Shown here: positions 17,703 through 26,810 of the stretch, piece after piece
How positions within the stretch are numbered: the first letter of the stretch is position 1
Layout of the letters: each line of letters opens with the position of its first letter
Assembly (NCBI RefSeq): GCF_024435075.2
Contig: NZ_JAMZEG020000002.1
Coordinates: 124,001-188,000 of the forward strand
Direction: 5' to 3'
DNA length: 64,000 nt
From: Marinomonas maritima
GTDB lineage: Bacteria; Pseudomonadota; Gammaproteobacteria; Pseudomonadales; Marinomonadaceae
Program-made: the position numbers and the translations under genes
The notes under the pieces: generated by a model
What the model saw: the letters and a program-made list of their open reading frames with translations, nothing else
What the model was told of the DNA's origin: nothing
The model's database searches: none

Positions 17703-18839
17703 ATGGATTACGAACTATTAAAAGTCATTTGGTGGGTATTGATCGGTGTTCTACTGATTGGTTTCGCCGTGACTGACGGCTTTGATATGGGTGTCGGTAG
17801 CTTATTGAAAGTGATCGGCGGTACAGACTCTGAGCGTCGTATCATGATCAACTCGATTGCGCCACATTGGGATGGCAACCAAGTATGGTTTATCACAGCC
17901 GGTGGTGCGTTATTCGCCGCTTGGCCTGTGGTTTACGCGACGTCTTTCTCTGGTTTCTATTTTGCGATGATGTTGGTGTTGGCGGCGTTGTTTTTTCGTC
18001 CAATTGGCTTTGACTACCGTTCTAAGTTAGAAAACTCAAAATGGCGTAATAGCTGGGACTGGGGCATTGTATTTGGCTCTGCTGTTCCACCTATCATTTT
18101 CGGTGTGGCGTTTGGTAACCTGTTACAAGGTGTACCGTTTGAATTTGATCAATACTTGCGTTCAACCTACACCGGTTCTTTCTTTGGCTTATTGAACCCA
18201 TTCGGCATTCTTTGTGGGCTGGTTAGCTTGATGATGCTGATGACACAAGGCGGCGCTTGGTTGCAAATGAAGACAGACGCGGAGCTACATCGTAAAGCGT
18301 CTATGGCAACCGCAGTAACAGGAACTTTGGCCGCGGTCTTGTTCATTGTCGCTGGCATATGGTTGGCTTACGGCATCGATGGTTATGTGCTTACCAGTGT
18401 TATTGATGGTAACAAAGCCATGACACCCTTGATGAAAACCGCCGAAGTACAGCCGGGCGCATGGTTAGCAAACTATGACAAATTCCCCGCACTTATCTTG
18501 GCTCCACTTATTGGTATTGTTGGTATGCTATGTGCGGCATTGACCGCAGTGATGAAGAAGGGTGCCTTGTCTTTCTTGAGTTCATCTCTGGGTATTGCGG
18601 GTATTATCGTCACAGCGGGCGGTTCTATGTTCCCGTTCTTGATGCCTTCATCAAGCAATCCAAACATGAGTTTGACTATGTGGGACGCAACATCAAGTGA
18701 AAATACCATGATGATTATGTTTGTGGTGGCTTGTATCTTCGTTCCTATCGTTTTGCTTTATACCTTGTGGAGTTATTTCGTGATGTATGGTCGTTTGACC
18801 AAGAAGCACGTAGAAGAAAACACGCATTCTCTGTATTGA
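17703..18839 (+). CDS. cydB: cytochrome bd quinol oxidase subunit II
   Basis: Membrane partner of CydA; 378 residues with about eight or nine hydrophobic segments. Typical motifs are FAVTDGFDMGVG near residue 22, PHWDGNQVWFITAGGALFAAWP near 53 and the C-terminal YTLWSYFVMYGRL. The gene starts one base after cydA, with AGGAGG embedded at the cydA end, so translation is probably coupled. A hairpin (18850-18872) separates it from cydX. Confidence 0.96.
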   Translation: MDYELLKVIWWVLIGVLLIGFAVTDGFDMGVGSLLKVIGGTDSERRIMINSIAPHWDGNQVWFITAGGALFAAWPVVYATSFSGFYFAMMLVLAALFFRPIGFDYRSKLENSKWRNSWDWGIVFGSAVPPIIFGVAFGNLLQGVPFEFDQYLRSTYTGSFFGLLNPFGILCGLVSLMMLMTQGGAWLQMKTDAELHRKASMATAVTGTLAAVLFIVAGIWLAYGIDGYVLTSVIDGNKAMTPLMKTAEVQPGAWLANYDKFPALILAPLIGIVGMLCAALTAVMKKGALSFLSSSLGIAGIIVTAGGSMFPFLMPSSSNPNMSLTMWDATSSENTMMIMFVVACIFVPIVLLYTLWSYFVMYGRLTKKHVEENTHSLY

Positions 18840-18849
18840 TGATTAGTTA

Positions 18850-18872
18850 GGTAGGGCTCGTTGAGCTCTACC
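18850..18872 (+). other. intercistronic hairpin between cydB and cydX
   Basis: GGTAGGGCTC and GAGCTCTACC pair over 10 positions (one G-U) around a GTT loop. No T tract follows, so it is more likely an RNA-stability or partial-attenuation element than a full terminator. It lies just before the cydX ribosome site (AGAGGA). Confidence 0.55.
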
Positions 18873-18887
18873 TTAGAGGAATAAAAT

Positions 18888-18998
18888 ATGTGGTATTTTG
18901 CTTGGGTTCTAGGTGTTTTATTAGCCTGTTCTTTCGGTATTATTAACGCCGTTTGGTTAGAGTTTAGTGGTTATGACGGTGAAGAGGAGCAAAAGTAA
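18888..18998 (+). CDS. cydX: CydX small subunit of cytochrome bd
   Basis: A 36-residue single-span membrane protein beginning MWYFAWVLGVLLACSFGIIN with Trp-rich N-terminus, followed by the family-typical AVWLE and an acidic tail GYDGEEEQK. CydX stabilises the haems of the CydAB complex. AGAGGA precedes the ATG by about seven bases. Its position directly after cydB is that of CydX/YbgT in other proteobacteria. It is followed six bases later by cydD. Confidence 0.95.
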   Translation: MWYFAWVLGVLLACSFGIINAVWLEFSGYDGEEEQK

Positions 18999-19003
18999 AC
19001 TCA

Positions 19004-20782
19004 ATGAGAAAGAACAAGGAAGCAAAAAAAGCAGGTCGAGCGGGTCGAGTTAAAACCCCTGAAGCGATATTTTTAGGGGAATTAGCGAACCAGCAGTCAT
19101 CAAAATATCGACTTGCTCAAGGCTTTGGTGTGTTGTTCGCGGTGTCGTTAGTGCTTCAAGCGTGGGCATTGGCGAATGTGTTTTCGGACATGGCTCTGCA
19201 CCAGTCTTTTTCCTTGTCTCTTTTAATCGTAGGTTTATTTGCTTTGTTACTGCGGGCTCTGGCCAACTTTGGCCGAGAACGCATTTGCACCAGCGCAAGC
19301 CGTGACATTCGTTACGGCTTGCGTCGTAAATTGGTGTCGCATCTTACTGAGTTGGGTCCCGCCCGCTTAAGAATAGAAGAAGATGCGGCGCTGTCTACAC
19401 GCGTTTATGAGCAAGTTGATGCGTTAGACGATTTTTTTAGTCGCTATAAACCACAAGTGTTTATGGTGACCTTGATTCCCTGTGTCATTCTACTGTCTGT
19501 TGTTTCTGTGTCTTGGGTCGCTTTTTTCGTTTTTATGATGACCGCGCCGTTAGTAATTCTTTTTATGATTTTTGTGGGTCACAAAGCCGCTCAGGCTAAT
19601 CGACGTCAATTCAGTGTACTGGCTATGTTATCAAATCAGTTTATGGATTTGAGTCAGGGCTTATCCGAATTAAAGCGCCTTAATCGTACCAGTGAAGCCA
19701 GAACTCGATTGTCAGAGAGTGCTGCGGCGTACCAAAAAACGACGATGAGCGTATTAGTGTTGGCCTTTTTATCCACGGCGACATTAGAGCTTTTTGCGTC
19801 GCTCTCGATTGCGATGATCGCTTTGTATCTTGGCTTAGGTCTGTTAGAAATATTGCCGTGGCAAGTGGGGGAGTCTCCCGTTACTTTGACCCAAGCCATG
19901 TTTTTGTTATTGCTCGCACCAGAATTTTATTTGCCGTTGCGCCAGTTAGGGAATGACTACCACGCGAAGCAAAAAGCGGAAGCCGCCGCGACGGATTTAT
20001 TGGAAATATTAAACACCGCAGTGGCGAGGCCCAATACGGCTAAATCGACGGTTTCTAGTGCCTATTCATCTGCTTCTGAAACAACGATTAATAAAATATC
20101 GAACGAGAATCCACCTATCTTTATACGTTTCCAAAACCTAAGCTGGTGCGAAGAAGGGCGTTATCGATTAGCGCCGATCACTGCGAATATCAACAAAGGT
20201 GAGCGCGTCTGGATGAGCGGTGAATCTGGCGTCGGAAAATCCAGTTTATTGCATCTTTTACTGGGTTTTGAAGAAGACTATCAAGGCCAGTTTTTGATCA
20301 AAGGAAACCCTTTTCATACTGTTAGTTTGCCCGAGTGGCGAGCTAAATTAGCTTGGTTGCCGCAAATCCCCGAATGGGTGAATGGCAGTATCCGCCGTAA
20401 TTTGCTTTTAGGTCTTGGAAGCAGAGAGGGCATCGAAGCACCGAGTGAAGAAGAATTACAAGCTGCTTTGATGAAAAGCCAATGTGATGAATTTATTCAC
20501 GCTTTGCCAGCAGGATTAGAAACAAAGCTGACAGAGCTTGGTGCGGGATTATCTGGCGGGCAAATGCAGCGCCTTTCTATCGCACGGGCGCTATTGTCGA
20601 AAGCGGATATTTGGTTGCTCGACGAGCCATGCTCAGGTTTAGACAAAGAGACCGCGCAAGCAGTATTAGAGACTCTAGATCACGTATCAAAAGGAAAAAC
20701 CTTACTGATCGTTAGTCATGACACGCACCCGATAGTATGGGCAGACAAACATTGGGCGCTGACTAAAGAAGGTTTTGCATGA
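19004..20782 (+). CDS. cydD: ABC exporter for cytochrome bd assembly, CydD subunit
   Basis: Half of the heterodimeric CydDC transporter, which exports thiol reductants (glutathione/cysteine) and binds haem for cytochrome bd assembly. Residues ~35-330 form six hydrophobic segments of an ABC type 1 domain. The ATPase domain has Walker A GESGVGKSS near residue 407, signature LSGGQMQRLS near 515 and Walker B ADIWLLDEPCSGLD near 535. The length (592) matches CydD. It is six bases after cydX and overlaps cydC by ATGA, so all five cyd genes are probably one transcript. Confidence 0.93.
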   Translation: MRKNKEAKKAGRAGRVKTPEAIFLGELANQQSSKYRLAQGFGVLFAVSLVLQAWALANVFSDMALHQSFSLSLLIVGLFALLLRALANFGRERICTSASRDIRYGLRRKLVSHLTELGPARLRIEEDAALSTRVYEQVDALDDFFSRYKPQVFMVTLIPCVILLSVVSVSWVAFFVFMMTAPLVILFMIFVGHKAAQANRRQFSVLAMLSNQFMDLSQGLSELKRLNRTSEARTRLSESAAAYQKTTMSVLVLAFLSTATLELFASLSIAMIALYLGLGLLEILPWQVGESPVTLTQAMFLLLLAPEFYLPLRQLGNDYHAKQKAEAAATDLLEILNTAVARPNTAKSTVSSAYSSASETTINKISNENPPIFIRFQNLSWCEEGRYRLAPITANINKGERVWMSGESGVGKSSLLHLLLGFEEDYQGQFLIKGNPFHTVSLPEWRAKLAWLPQIPEWVNGSIRRNLLLGLGSREGIEAPSEEELQAALMKSQCDEFIHALPAGLETKLTELGAGLSGGQMQRLSIARALLSKADIWLLDEPCSGLDKETAQAVLETLDHVSKGKTLLIVSHDTHPIVWADKHWALTKEGFA

Positions 20783-22461
20783 GTATTTGCGTAAAGAAAA
20801 CCTCGATGCTATCGCTTAAAAAACTGTTACTGGCAAATCCTTGGGGCTTTGTTATTCCCGTTATTTTGGGCGTGGTTGCCAGCTTGGCAGGAGTGGCTTT
20901 ATTGGGTATTTCTGGCTGGTTTATTTCGGCGGCGGGTTTAGCGACAACGATGGGCGTTGGTCTGATTTTTAATTATTTAACCCCCGGCGCGATTGTTCGT
21001 TTTATGGCGATACTTCGCACCTCCGGACGTTATGGCGAACAAGTCACAGCGCACAATCATTTACTGGGTTTACTGCGTATCTTACGCCTTTGGGTGTGGG
21101 ATCAGCGTGTCGCGAAAGACCCAGCCAATCTACATGAGCAAAGCCGAGGTGATTTATTACAGCGCCTCGTCAGCGACCTTGACCAAATTATTCGATGGCC
21201 GTTGGTGGTGTTTTTACCTTGGGTTTATGCGTTATTGAGTTATGTTGCGGTGTCGGTTTTGGCCTATTTTATTTTACCTACATTACTGTGGCCATTAGCG
21301 ATTGCAGCCGTATTTCATGTCTTCATTGTGCCGTATGTGTGTGGGTATTTTGCCAGCCACGCCGTGCACGTAGGACAGATTCTTGGTGTTCATCGTCGTA
21401 GTCGTTTTGTTAGCTTATTTTCCGCGTTGATTACCTTAACCATTCGTGGTCATTGGAAAGATTATGCCCACCGCCTTGGGCAACTAGACGAACGCCAAAG
21501 ACAGACGGAAATTCGTATCCAGCAAGCAGTCAGTACAGGGCGATTATTGGCCTATATAGTGACGATTCTATTGTTCATTAGCTGCTTTTATTTACTCAGT
21601 GATTATCAAGAAGACCTTAACCTAGAAAATACAGGTCGTTGGGTGCTGGTGGACGGTGTGCAGGGTACTTGGGTCATTGGCTTCATGTTGTCTTTATTAG
21701 CGGTCAATGAATTGGTTTTACCATTAGTGCAATCCTTCGTGGCGCAAGGGCAGTCACAAGTCGGTTTGCGCCGCTTGAATCAACTTCATCAAGAACCCAA
21801 CCACCAATCTAATATTAAGATTAATACAATCCAACGGATGAAATTTACCCACTGGCGCGGTTTTCATGCGTCTAGCGGCATGGGCAACCAGGCTATTGAT
21901 TTCCAAGTAGAAGCGGGCGACACGGTTTGGATACGAGGCGCGAGCGGGTCAGGTAAATCGACGTTATTGGCATCTGTCGCCGGTGATTGTTTGTCCTCTG
22001 GCGAGTCGTTAATAAACAGTGAAAAATGCGATGTCTACAGCAATTCGTTCTATCAATCGCAATTGAGCTATCTGCCTCAATCACCGTATATCTTCCAACA
22101 AAGCATTGCCGCCAATCTACTGCTTGGCGACCCTAACGCGACGGACACTCAGTTATGGTCGGTATTAAAAGCAGTTGCCCTAGCTGAATGGGCAAAAAGC
22201 CTACCAAACGGATTGGAAACCTTACTCAGCTCCCAAGGACGAAACTTATCCGGAGGCCAACGTAAACGCCTCGCGTTAGCACGCTTATTGCTCAGACAGT
22301 CTTCCGTCTTGCTGCTTGATGAACCATTCGACGGCTTGGACAAAGCCACCATAGAAACGATTTGTCATTCACTACAGAACGGCTACAAACCGGATATCTT
22401 AATCCTAGTTAGCCATGTGAGTAACCGCATTGGCGACAACGCGAGAGTCATAAAGCTCTAG
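20779..22461 (+). CDS. cydC: ABC exporter for cytochrome bd assembly, CydC subunit
   Basis: Second half of CydDC. Six hydrophobic segments lie in residues ~20-315, including the CydC-like LLGISGWFISAAGLA near residue 40. Walker A is GASGSGKST near 386, signature LSGGQRKRLA near 490, Walker B SVLLLDEPFDGLD near 510. The start overlaps the cydD stop (ATGA). The gene ends directly before a strong terminator, marking the operon end. Order cydD-cydC follows E. coli, but here the pair sits with the structural genes instead of at a separate locus. Confidence 0.92.
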   Translation: MSICVKKTSMLSLKKLLLANPWGFVIPVILGVVASLAGVALLGISGWFISAAGLATTMGVGLIFNYLTPGAIVRFMAILRTSGRYGEQVTAHNHLLGLLRILRLWVWDQRVAKDPANLHEQSRGDLLQRLVSDLDQIIRWPLVVFLPWVYALLSYVAVSVLAYFILPTLLWPLAIAAVFHVFIVPYVCGYFASHAVHVGQILGVHRRSRFVSLFSALITLTIRGHWKDYAHRLGQLDERQRQTEIRIQQAVSTGRLLAYIVTILLFISCFYLLSDYQEDLNLENTGRWVLVDGVQGTWVIGFMLSLLAVNELVLPLVQSFVAQGQSQVGLRRLNQLHQEPNHQSNIKINTIQRMKFTHWRGFHASSGMGNQAIDFQVEAGDTVWIRGASGSGKSTLLASVAGDCLSSGESLINSEKCDVYSNSFYQSQLSYLPQSPYIFQQSIAANLLLGDPNATDTQLWSVLKAVALAEWAKSLPNGLETLLSSQGRNLSGGQRKRLALARLLLRQSSVLLLDEPFDGLDKATIETICHSLQNGYKPDILILVSHVSNRIGDNARVIKL

Positions 22462-22469
22462 TTCTTATT

Positions 22470-22498
22470 CCCTCCCCTTATGTCTTCCAAGGGGAGGG
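22470..22498 (+). terminator. Rho-independent terminator of the cyd operon
   Basis: CCCTCCCCTT (22470-22479) and AAGGGGAGGG (22489-22498) form a 10-bp perfect GC-rich stem, followed by TTGTTTCTTT. Confidence 0.88.
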
Positions 22499-22579
22499 GT
22501 TGTTTCTTTGGGTCTTCAAATGTATTTGCTTCCATTCAAACGCTTTGTATTCTCGACCTTTTTTCCGCTCTGCTGAGCG

Positions 22580-22611
22580 GGTAACTTTTGCCAAACGACG
22601 CAAAAGTAACC
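22580..22611. repeat. hairpin repeat element (GGTAACTTTTGC type)
   Basis: GGTAACTTTTGC and GCAAAAGTAACC are nearly perfect inverted arms around CAAACGAC. This resembles dispersed noncoding elements I have seen in many proteobacteria, where it gives rise to spurious ORFs. Copy number in this genome cannot be judged from one window. Confidence 0.5.
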
Positions 22612-22809
22612 AAAAGGTCTCTTTAAGATCTTTAATGCCTGATTTTTTTCATCGAGAAATAGCTTTTGCGACGCTCTGGGGCAGTAAGGCATAGATTGGT
22701 TGTGTTGTGTGAGTGAACCTTTCTGTTAATGACTCTGAAACGCCATAAAGTCGCGCAACTTCGTTGCGTCGAACTAACTTCTAGAGCGGAAAAAAGATTG
22801 AGACACGTC

Positions 22810-22829
22810 ATTCCCGCGAAGGCGGGAAT
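22810..22829. repeat. REP-like palindrome
   Basis: ATTCCCGC-GAAG-GCGGGAAT is an 8-bp perfect inverted repeat with GTC before and C after it. It matches the widely dispersed REP-like palindromes of gammaproteobacteria. Only one copy was seen here. Confidence 0.65.
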
Positions 22830-23199
22830 CAATCTCTTATGATCTATGGTAAGTCGTGGTTTTAGCCCGACGCGGAATTTTTGATATACGATTTATTTTG
22901 TATTTATCAGCGTTCTCTGAAAATAATCACAGTCTTTCGCGTTGGTGCTGGTAGGGAATAAGAAAGTCTTTTAGTATTAATAGATGATTTATAGCGCAGA
23001 AATAACGCTCTGTGGATAAAATAAATAGCACGCATGCTCGTTTTTCCAGTTTTGAATTTCGTTAATGTCCTTATAGAATCTTTATTATTCATATGGTTAT
23101 AAGGATATTTTGAGGTTTTAGAAATTGTCTAAACGAGCGTGCGCACTATTAAAATTTTATGTACCAAGGCCAGCTTAAGCTAACCCTGCCATATAAAGT

Positions 23200-23967
23200 T
23201 TAATTTCTACCTGACATAACTCCGCCATCTACATCCCAGACAGCACCTGTCACCCATGAACTTTCGTCCAGCAACAGAAACTTAATTACACTAGCAACAT
23301 CTTTTGGTTCTCCAATTCGACCAATAGGATGCAACCCGTTGAATGATTGAAGTGTAGAATCAATATTTTCTATTGGAATAAAGCTTTCATATACAGCTGT
23401 TCGAACAACGGCAGGTGATACGGCATTAACACGTATATTACATTCTGAAAGCTCCATTGCTAGGTGCTGAGTTAATGAGTGAATACCTGCTTTTGCCATT
23501 GAATAAGCTGAGGATGGTGTAGCTTTTATTGCCTGTTTAGCCCACATAGAGCCTATGTTTACGATAGCCCCAGATTCATTTGTTTTCATGTTTTTAACTA
23601 TTGATTGCGTAATATAAAATAGCGCCTTATTAATATTATGATATGTATCAAAGTCTTCTAATGTATGATCTAGGAAGCTTTTTGGAGTGAAACAGCCAGC
23701 AGCATTTACTAGATACTTTACATGTCGTGATTCACATTCAATTTTTTCAGCCAAAGCCTTCACGTCATCTATTAAGTATAGATCTGCTTTATAAATTTCT
23801 AGGTTTCCAAAATTTTCTAGTTCTTTTTTAGCTAATTCAATATGGGTTGAATTTCGTCCTGTGATACAAACATCAATGCCACTCTCTAATAATAACTTTG
23901 CTGTTTCCATACCTATTCCGCTTGTACCACCGATCACATAGGCAATTTCATTTGTTTTGTTAATCAT
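23200..23967 (-). CDS. SDR family oxidoreductase
   Basis: A 255-residue classical short-chain dehydrogenase/reductase. Cofactor-binding motif GGTSGIG near residue 13, NAAG near 88, catalytic Ser in IVNIGSMWAK near 137 and YSMAK near 154, then the C-terminal WVTGAVWDVDGGVMSG typical of FabG-like enzymes. The substrate is unknown. It is divergent from the HxlR regulator (about 145 bp apart), which probably controls it. This region is more AT-rich than its flanks, consistent with acquisition. Confidence 0.88.
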   Translation of the reverse strand: MINKTNEIAYVIGGTSGIGMETAKLLLESGIDVCITGRNSTHIELAKKELENFGNLEIYKADLYLIDDVKALAEKIECESRHVKYLVNAAGCFTPKSFLDHTLEDFDTYHNINKALFYITQSIVKNMKTNESGAIVNIGSMWAKQAIKATPSSAYSMAKAGIHSLTQHLAMELSECNIRVNAVSPAVVRTAVYESFIPIENIDSTLQSFNGLHPIGRIGEPKDVASVIKFLLLDESSWVTGAVWDVDGGVMSGRN

Positions 23968-24113
23968 ATTTTACTCCAATAGCTATAATTTTGGCTTGTT
24001 TCAATATTGCAAATACTGCACTATTGTTCTTGGAGTCATAATATATAAACTTACTTCCTTATTGAAAAGTAGGCACTTTTTTGTAGGGTAGGTACTTTTA
24101 GGTAGTAATTAGT

Positions 24114-24446
24114 ATGAATCAAAATGTCAAGCTTCAGAGAAAAATTTCCCCTGTGAAAACCGGCGGGCTAATTGAGTCTATTTTCCGTTGTAAATGGTCT
24201 CTTACGGTACTTGATCTCATTTCAAATAAAATCAACCGTCCGGGTGAAATGGTTAGCTGTGTTGAGGGATTAAGTACTAAGGTTTTAAATGATTGTTTAA
24301 GAGCTAATATAAAATTTGGTATATTAAAAAAGAATTCTTTTCCTGAAATACCACCAAGGGTAGAGTACGAACTAACAGAATTTGGTAGTAGATTTGTAGA
24401 AATAATTGATCAAATACAAGTACTAGAAGATGAAAAATCTAAATAA
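24114..24446 (+). CDS. HxlR-type transcriptional regulator
   Basis: A 110-residue winged-helix protein of the HxlR family. Typical landmarks are FRCKWSLTVLDLI near residue 25, LSTKVLNDCLRANIKFGILKK (recognition helix) near 50, and RVEYELTEFGSRFVEII near 80. The usual N-terminal Cys sensor is represented by the cysteine in FRCKW. It probably regulates the divergent SDR gene, as is common for HxlR-oxidoreductase pairs. Confidence 0.85.
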   Translation: MNQNVKLQRKISPVKTGGLIESIFRCKWSLTVLDLISNKINRPGEMVSCVEGLSTKVLNDCLRANIKFGILKKNSFPEIPPRVEYELTEFGSRFVEIIDQIQVLEDEKSK

Positions 24447-24559
24447 AAATTAACAAGGACACCTAACAGTTGGCTACACAATTTAAGCCAACTATTACTT
24501 AGCCTGTTATATTGCCTATCATCTTAGTATCCATTTTATTCAGTTGTATCCGTTGCCGG

Positions 24560-24946
24560 CTATATATTCATTCCATTAATAATTACTTCAAGCGAAATAT
24601 TTCCCTGACGACGGTCAATATTTGAATTATTAAAGGTAATATGTCCAGAATTAAGCCCTTGAGTCATTTCGATAAAGCCTGTAATAGCGGCTGTTGAAAA
24701 ACCTTGTCCAGAAATTGATTGCAACCAATTTGACTCAGGTATTGATATGGGATTTATAGTTTTTCCGAGCGCTTGACTTAAATACATTGCAACTTCATTT
24801 GGGGAATACATAGCAGGGCCTTCTAATTCAATTATTCTTGTTCCATCCCAATTTTCACATAAGGATTCGGCAGCAATACGACCAACATCTTCAGTGGCTA
24901 CCATATGAAATTTTTGGTTAAGTGGGGCAAGAAAGCTAGGGAACAT
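24560..24946 (-). pseudogene. 5'-truncated NmrA-like NAD(P)-binding protein
   Basis: Only the C-terminal ~128 residues of an NmrA-like atypical SDR remain (FLAPLNQKFHMVATEDVGRI, then GPAMYSPNEVAMYLSQALGK). The N-terminal Rossmann part with its glycine motif is absent. Upstream of about 24946 the frame stays open but reads unrelated sequence, then an IS5 remnant begins within 100 bp, so the gene was probably cut by a rearrangement. No ribosome site supports the first ATG. Confidence 0.7.
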
Positions 24947-25027
24947 GCGATCAAGTCGAGTAGCATGACTTAATTTTCTGAAAAGCCCAATAGCAGCCAG
25001 TAATGTGTCTGGTTTATCACTTTTCTA

Positions 25028-25061
25028 CCACTAAACAAGATAATTAAACCTTGTTTAGTGG
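25028..25061. terminator. hairpin after the IS5 transposase remnant
   Basis: CCACTAAACAAG and CTTGTTTAGTGG make a 12-bp perfect stem just beyond the transposase stop (25074-25076, minus strand). It is probably the element's own terminator or terminal structure. Confidence 0.55.
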
Positions 25062-25073
25062 TTTGTAAACGGA

Positions 25074-26055
25074 TTAACCCCTTGCAGCTTGTATCATTTG
25101 ATCAACTCGAAATACATTGGCAAGAGAAAACAGCATGGCGAGTTTACTGTCATTTTTAGCCAACCCACGATAAATAGCTTTTCTAAAACCAAACTAACAC
25201 TTGTTGATTCTAAAGGATGCTCGTCTTTTGCTCGAATACTGGCTTTGATATATTTCGTTTGGATCGGCTGTTTATTTTTAATAGGGTGCTTTTTTAAGAT
25301 TCTTATTTTGCTTGGAATCTCTGCAATCAACCAGTCTGCTTTGACGCCTTTTAACTCTTCTCTCTTTTGAGCGCCACGATAGCCAGAATCTGCCGAGACA
25401 AAATACTCTTCACCATGAAGCAGATTCGTGGTTTCCGTAATGTCGTGCACATTTGCTGCATTCGTACTTAGACTATGTGTCAGCCCCGTTCTTGCATCCA
25501 CACCAATGTGCGCTTTTAGACCAAAGAACCACTGCTTTCCTTTCTGAGTTTGATGCATTTCAGGGTCTCTTTCTTTGGCTTTATTCTTCGTTGAGCTGGC
25601 CGCTTCAATAATGGTTGCATCCACGATAGTACCTTCTTTGAGGTAAATACCTGCGTCTGACAAGCAACTATTATTCACTTCTTTAAAAAGCTGGCGTGAG
25701 AGTTTTGTTTCTCTAATAAGTGTCTAAAGCTCATGATGGTAGATAGATCAACTATCTAAACAAGTAATAGGACTATCTAACAATATGTCAGAAAACAAAT
25801 GCATTGATGCAGCTTCAATACAGAGCATCCTGCATCTCAGCATCACTTATGTTGCATACAGTGAATACGGACATCGTTGACAGTGGTGGATAAGGCCGTC
25901 TGCCATTTCCCGGCTTAGGGTGGAACGGATCAGTAAGTGCTTCAAGTTGATCCCAAGGTATCAACTTATTTATGCGTGCGAGGGCAATTTTTTTTACGAG
26001 TTTTACTACGCTTGTCATTGAATTCGCTTTCGGCGAAGGTAAGTTAATGTGACAT
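25074..26055 (-). pseudogene. IS5-family transposase, inactivated
   Basis: A near full-length IS5-type transposase is recognisable in pieces. It starts at ATG 26055 and meets a TAA as the fourth codon. It then continues in frame (LIPWDQLEALTDPFHPKPGN) to a second stop at 25815. After a frame change it reads LSDAGIYLKEGTIVDATIIE and KAHIGVDARTGLTHSL, with DDE-type core residues. Near 25190 another shift moves the frame so that RKAIYRGLAKND is followed by RVDQMIQAARG and a stop at 25074. With one nonsense mutation and at least two frameshifts it is dead. Confidence 0.85.
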
Positions 26056-26087
26056 GGCCAGACTCGAAAACTTAAAACACGATTGTC

Positions 26088-26810
26088 TCATGACGGTTCA
26101 CTAACCAGTGGTTGCGATATGTGCGCGGCTAATAAATCAAAGACTTTACGAACCCTTAAACTGGTGTGCAGTTCTCTGTGACAAACCAGCCAAAGCGGTA
26201 TTTGAATCACAGGACCAAATGATGGAAATGCACGTTTGAGTTCTGGAATAGAGTCTCCATATACTTCTGTAAATACGCCGACTCCTAGATGTTGCTTGAC
26301 CAATTCAATTTGAAAAAGCTGATTGTCAGTGAAAAGAGAAAAACTTTTCCTGTTAACCGGATAACCTTTTTCAATTAAAAATTTTTGAAATGGTTCGACA
26401 TGGTCAGAGCGATTAAAACTAATAAACTCTATCCCTTCAAGATCCGAAGGTTTTTGTGGTTCTTTAAATCGATCTAGATATGTTTGTGTTGCATAAAGAT
26501 AGACATTTTCATCTTTTAATTTTCGTGCGATAAAATCCGCTTGTGTTGGGCGGAAATTACGTATGGCAATATCTGCCTCACGACTTTTTAAATCGCTTAC
26601 GTTGTTGGTGACAATAATGTCTACTTCGATGCCGGGCTCTTGTTTTCTTAATTGATTCAGTATCTTGGGCAAATATACCATAGCATCAAGTTCACCCACA
26701 CTAATGCTAACGGAACCATCTATTTGCTGAGATTGACCAGATGCACCGATGGACAAATCACTTGCTGCTTTTCCCATTGAACGGACATGATCAACAAGTT
26801 CTATCGTCAC
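26088..26810 (-). pseudogene. LysR-type regulator lacking its DNA-binding domain
   Basis: The 240-residue frame covers the linker helix and effector-binding domain of a LysR regulator (DGSVSISVGELDAMVYLPKI, ADIAIRNFRPTQADFIARKL, LVKQHLGVGVFTEVYG). The N-terminal ~60-residue helix-turn-helix is missing. At about 26800-26812 the sequence switches to an IS30 transposase fragment on the other strand, so the gene was beheaded by an insertion or deletion. The first ATG is at the junction and has no clear ribosome site. A truncated effector domain could still be made, but DNA binding is lost. Confidence 0.82.

Larger units (their letters stand above)
22462..23199. other. gene-free stretch with repeat-like hairpins
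   Basis: Besides the cydC terminator, I see two hairpin elements (22580-22611 and 22810-22829) but no convincing gene. Short open frames here show no family features. The final 300 bases are AT-rich and precede the SDR gene's stop on the other strand. Confidence 0.6.

Noticed and set aside
22500..22832. Short open frames over the repeat-like region
   Set aside because: They run through hairpin repeats, lack ribosome sites and resemble the spurious peptides annotated on such elements elsewhere.
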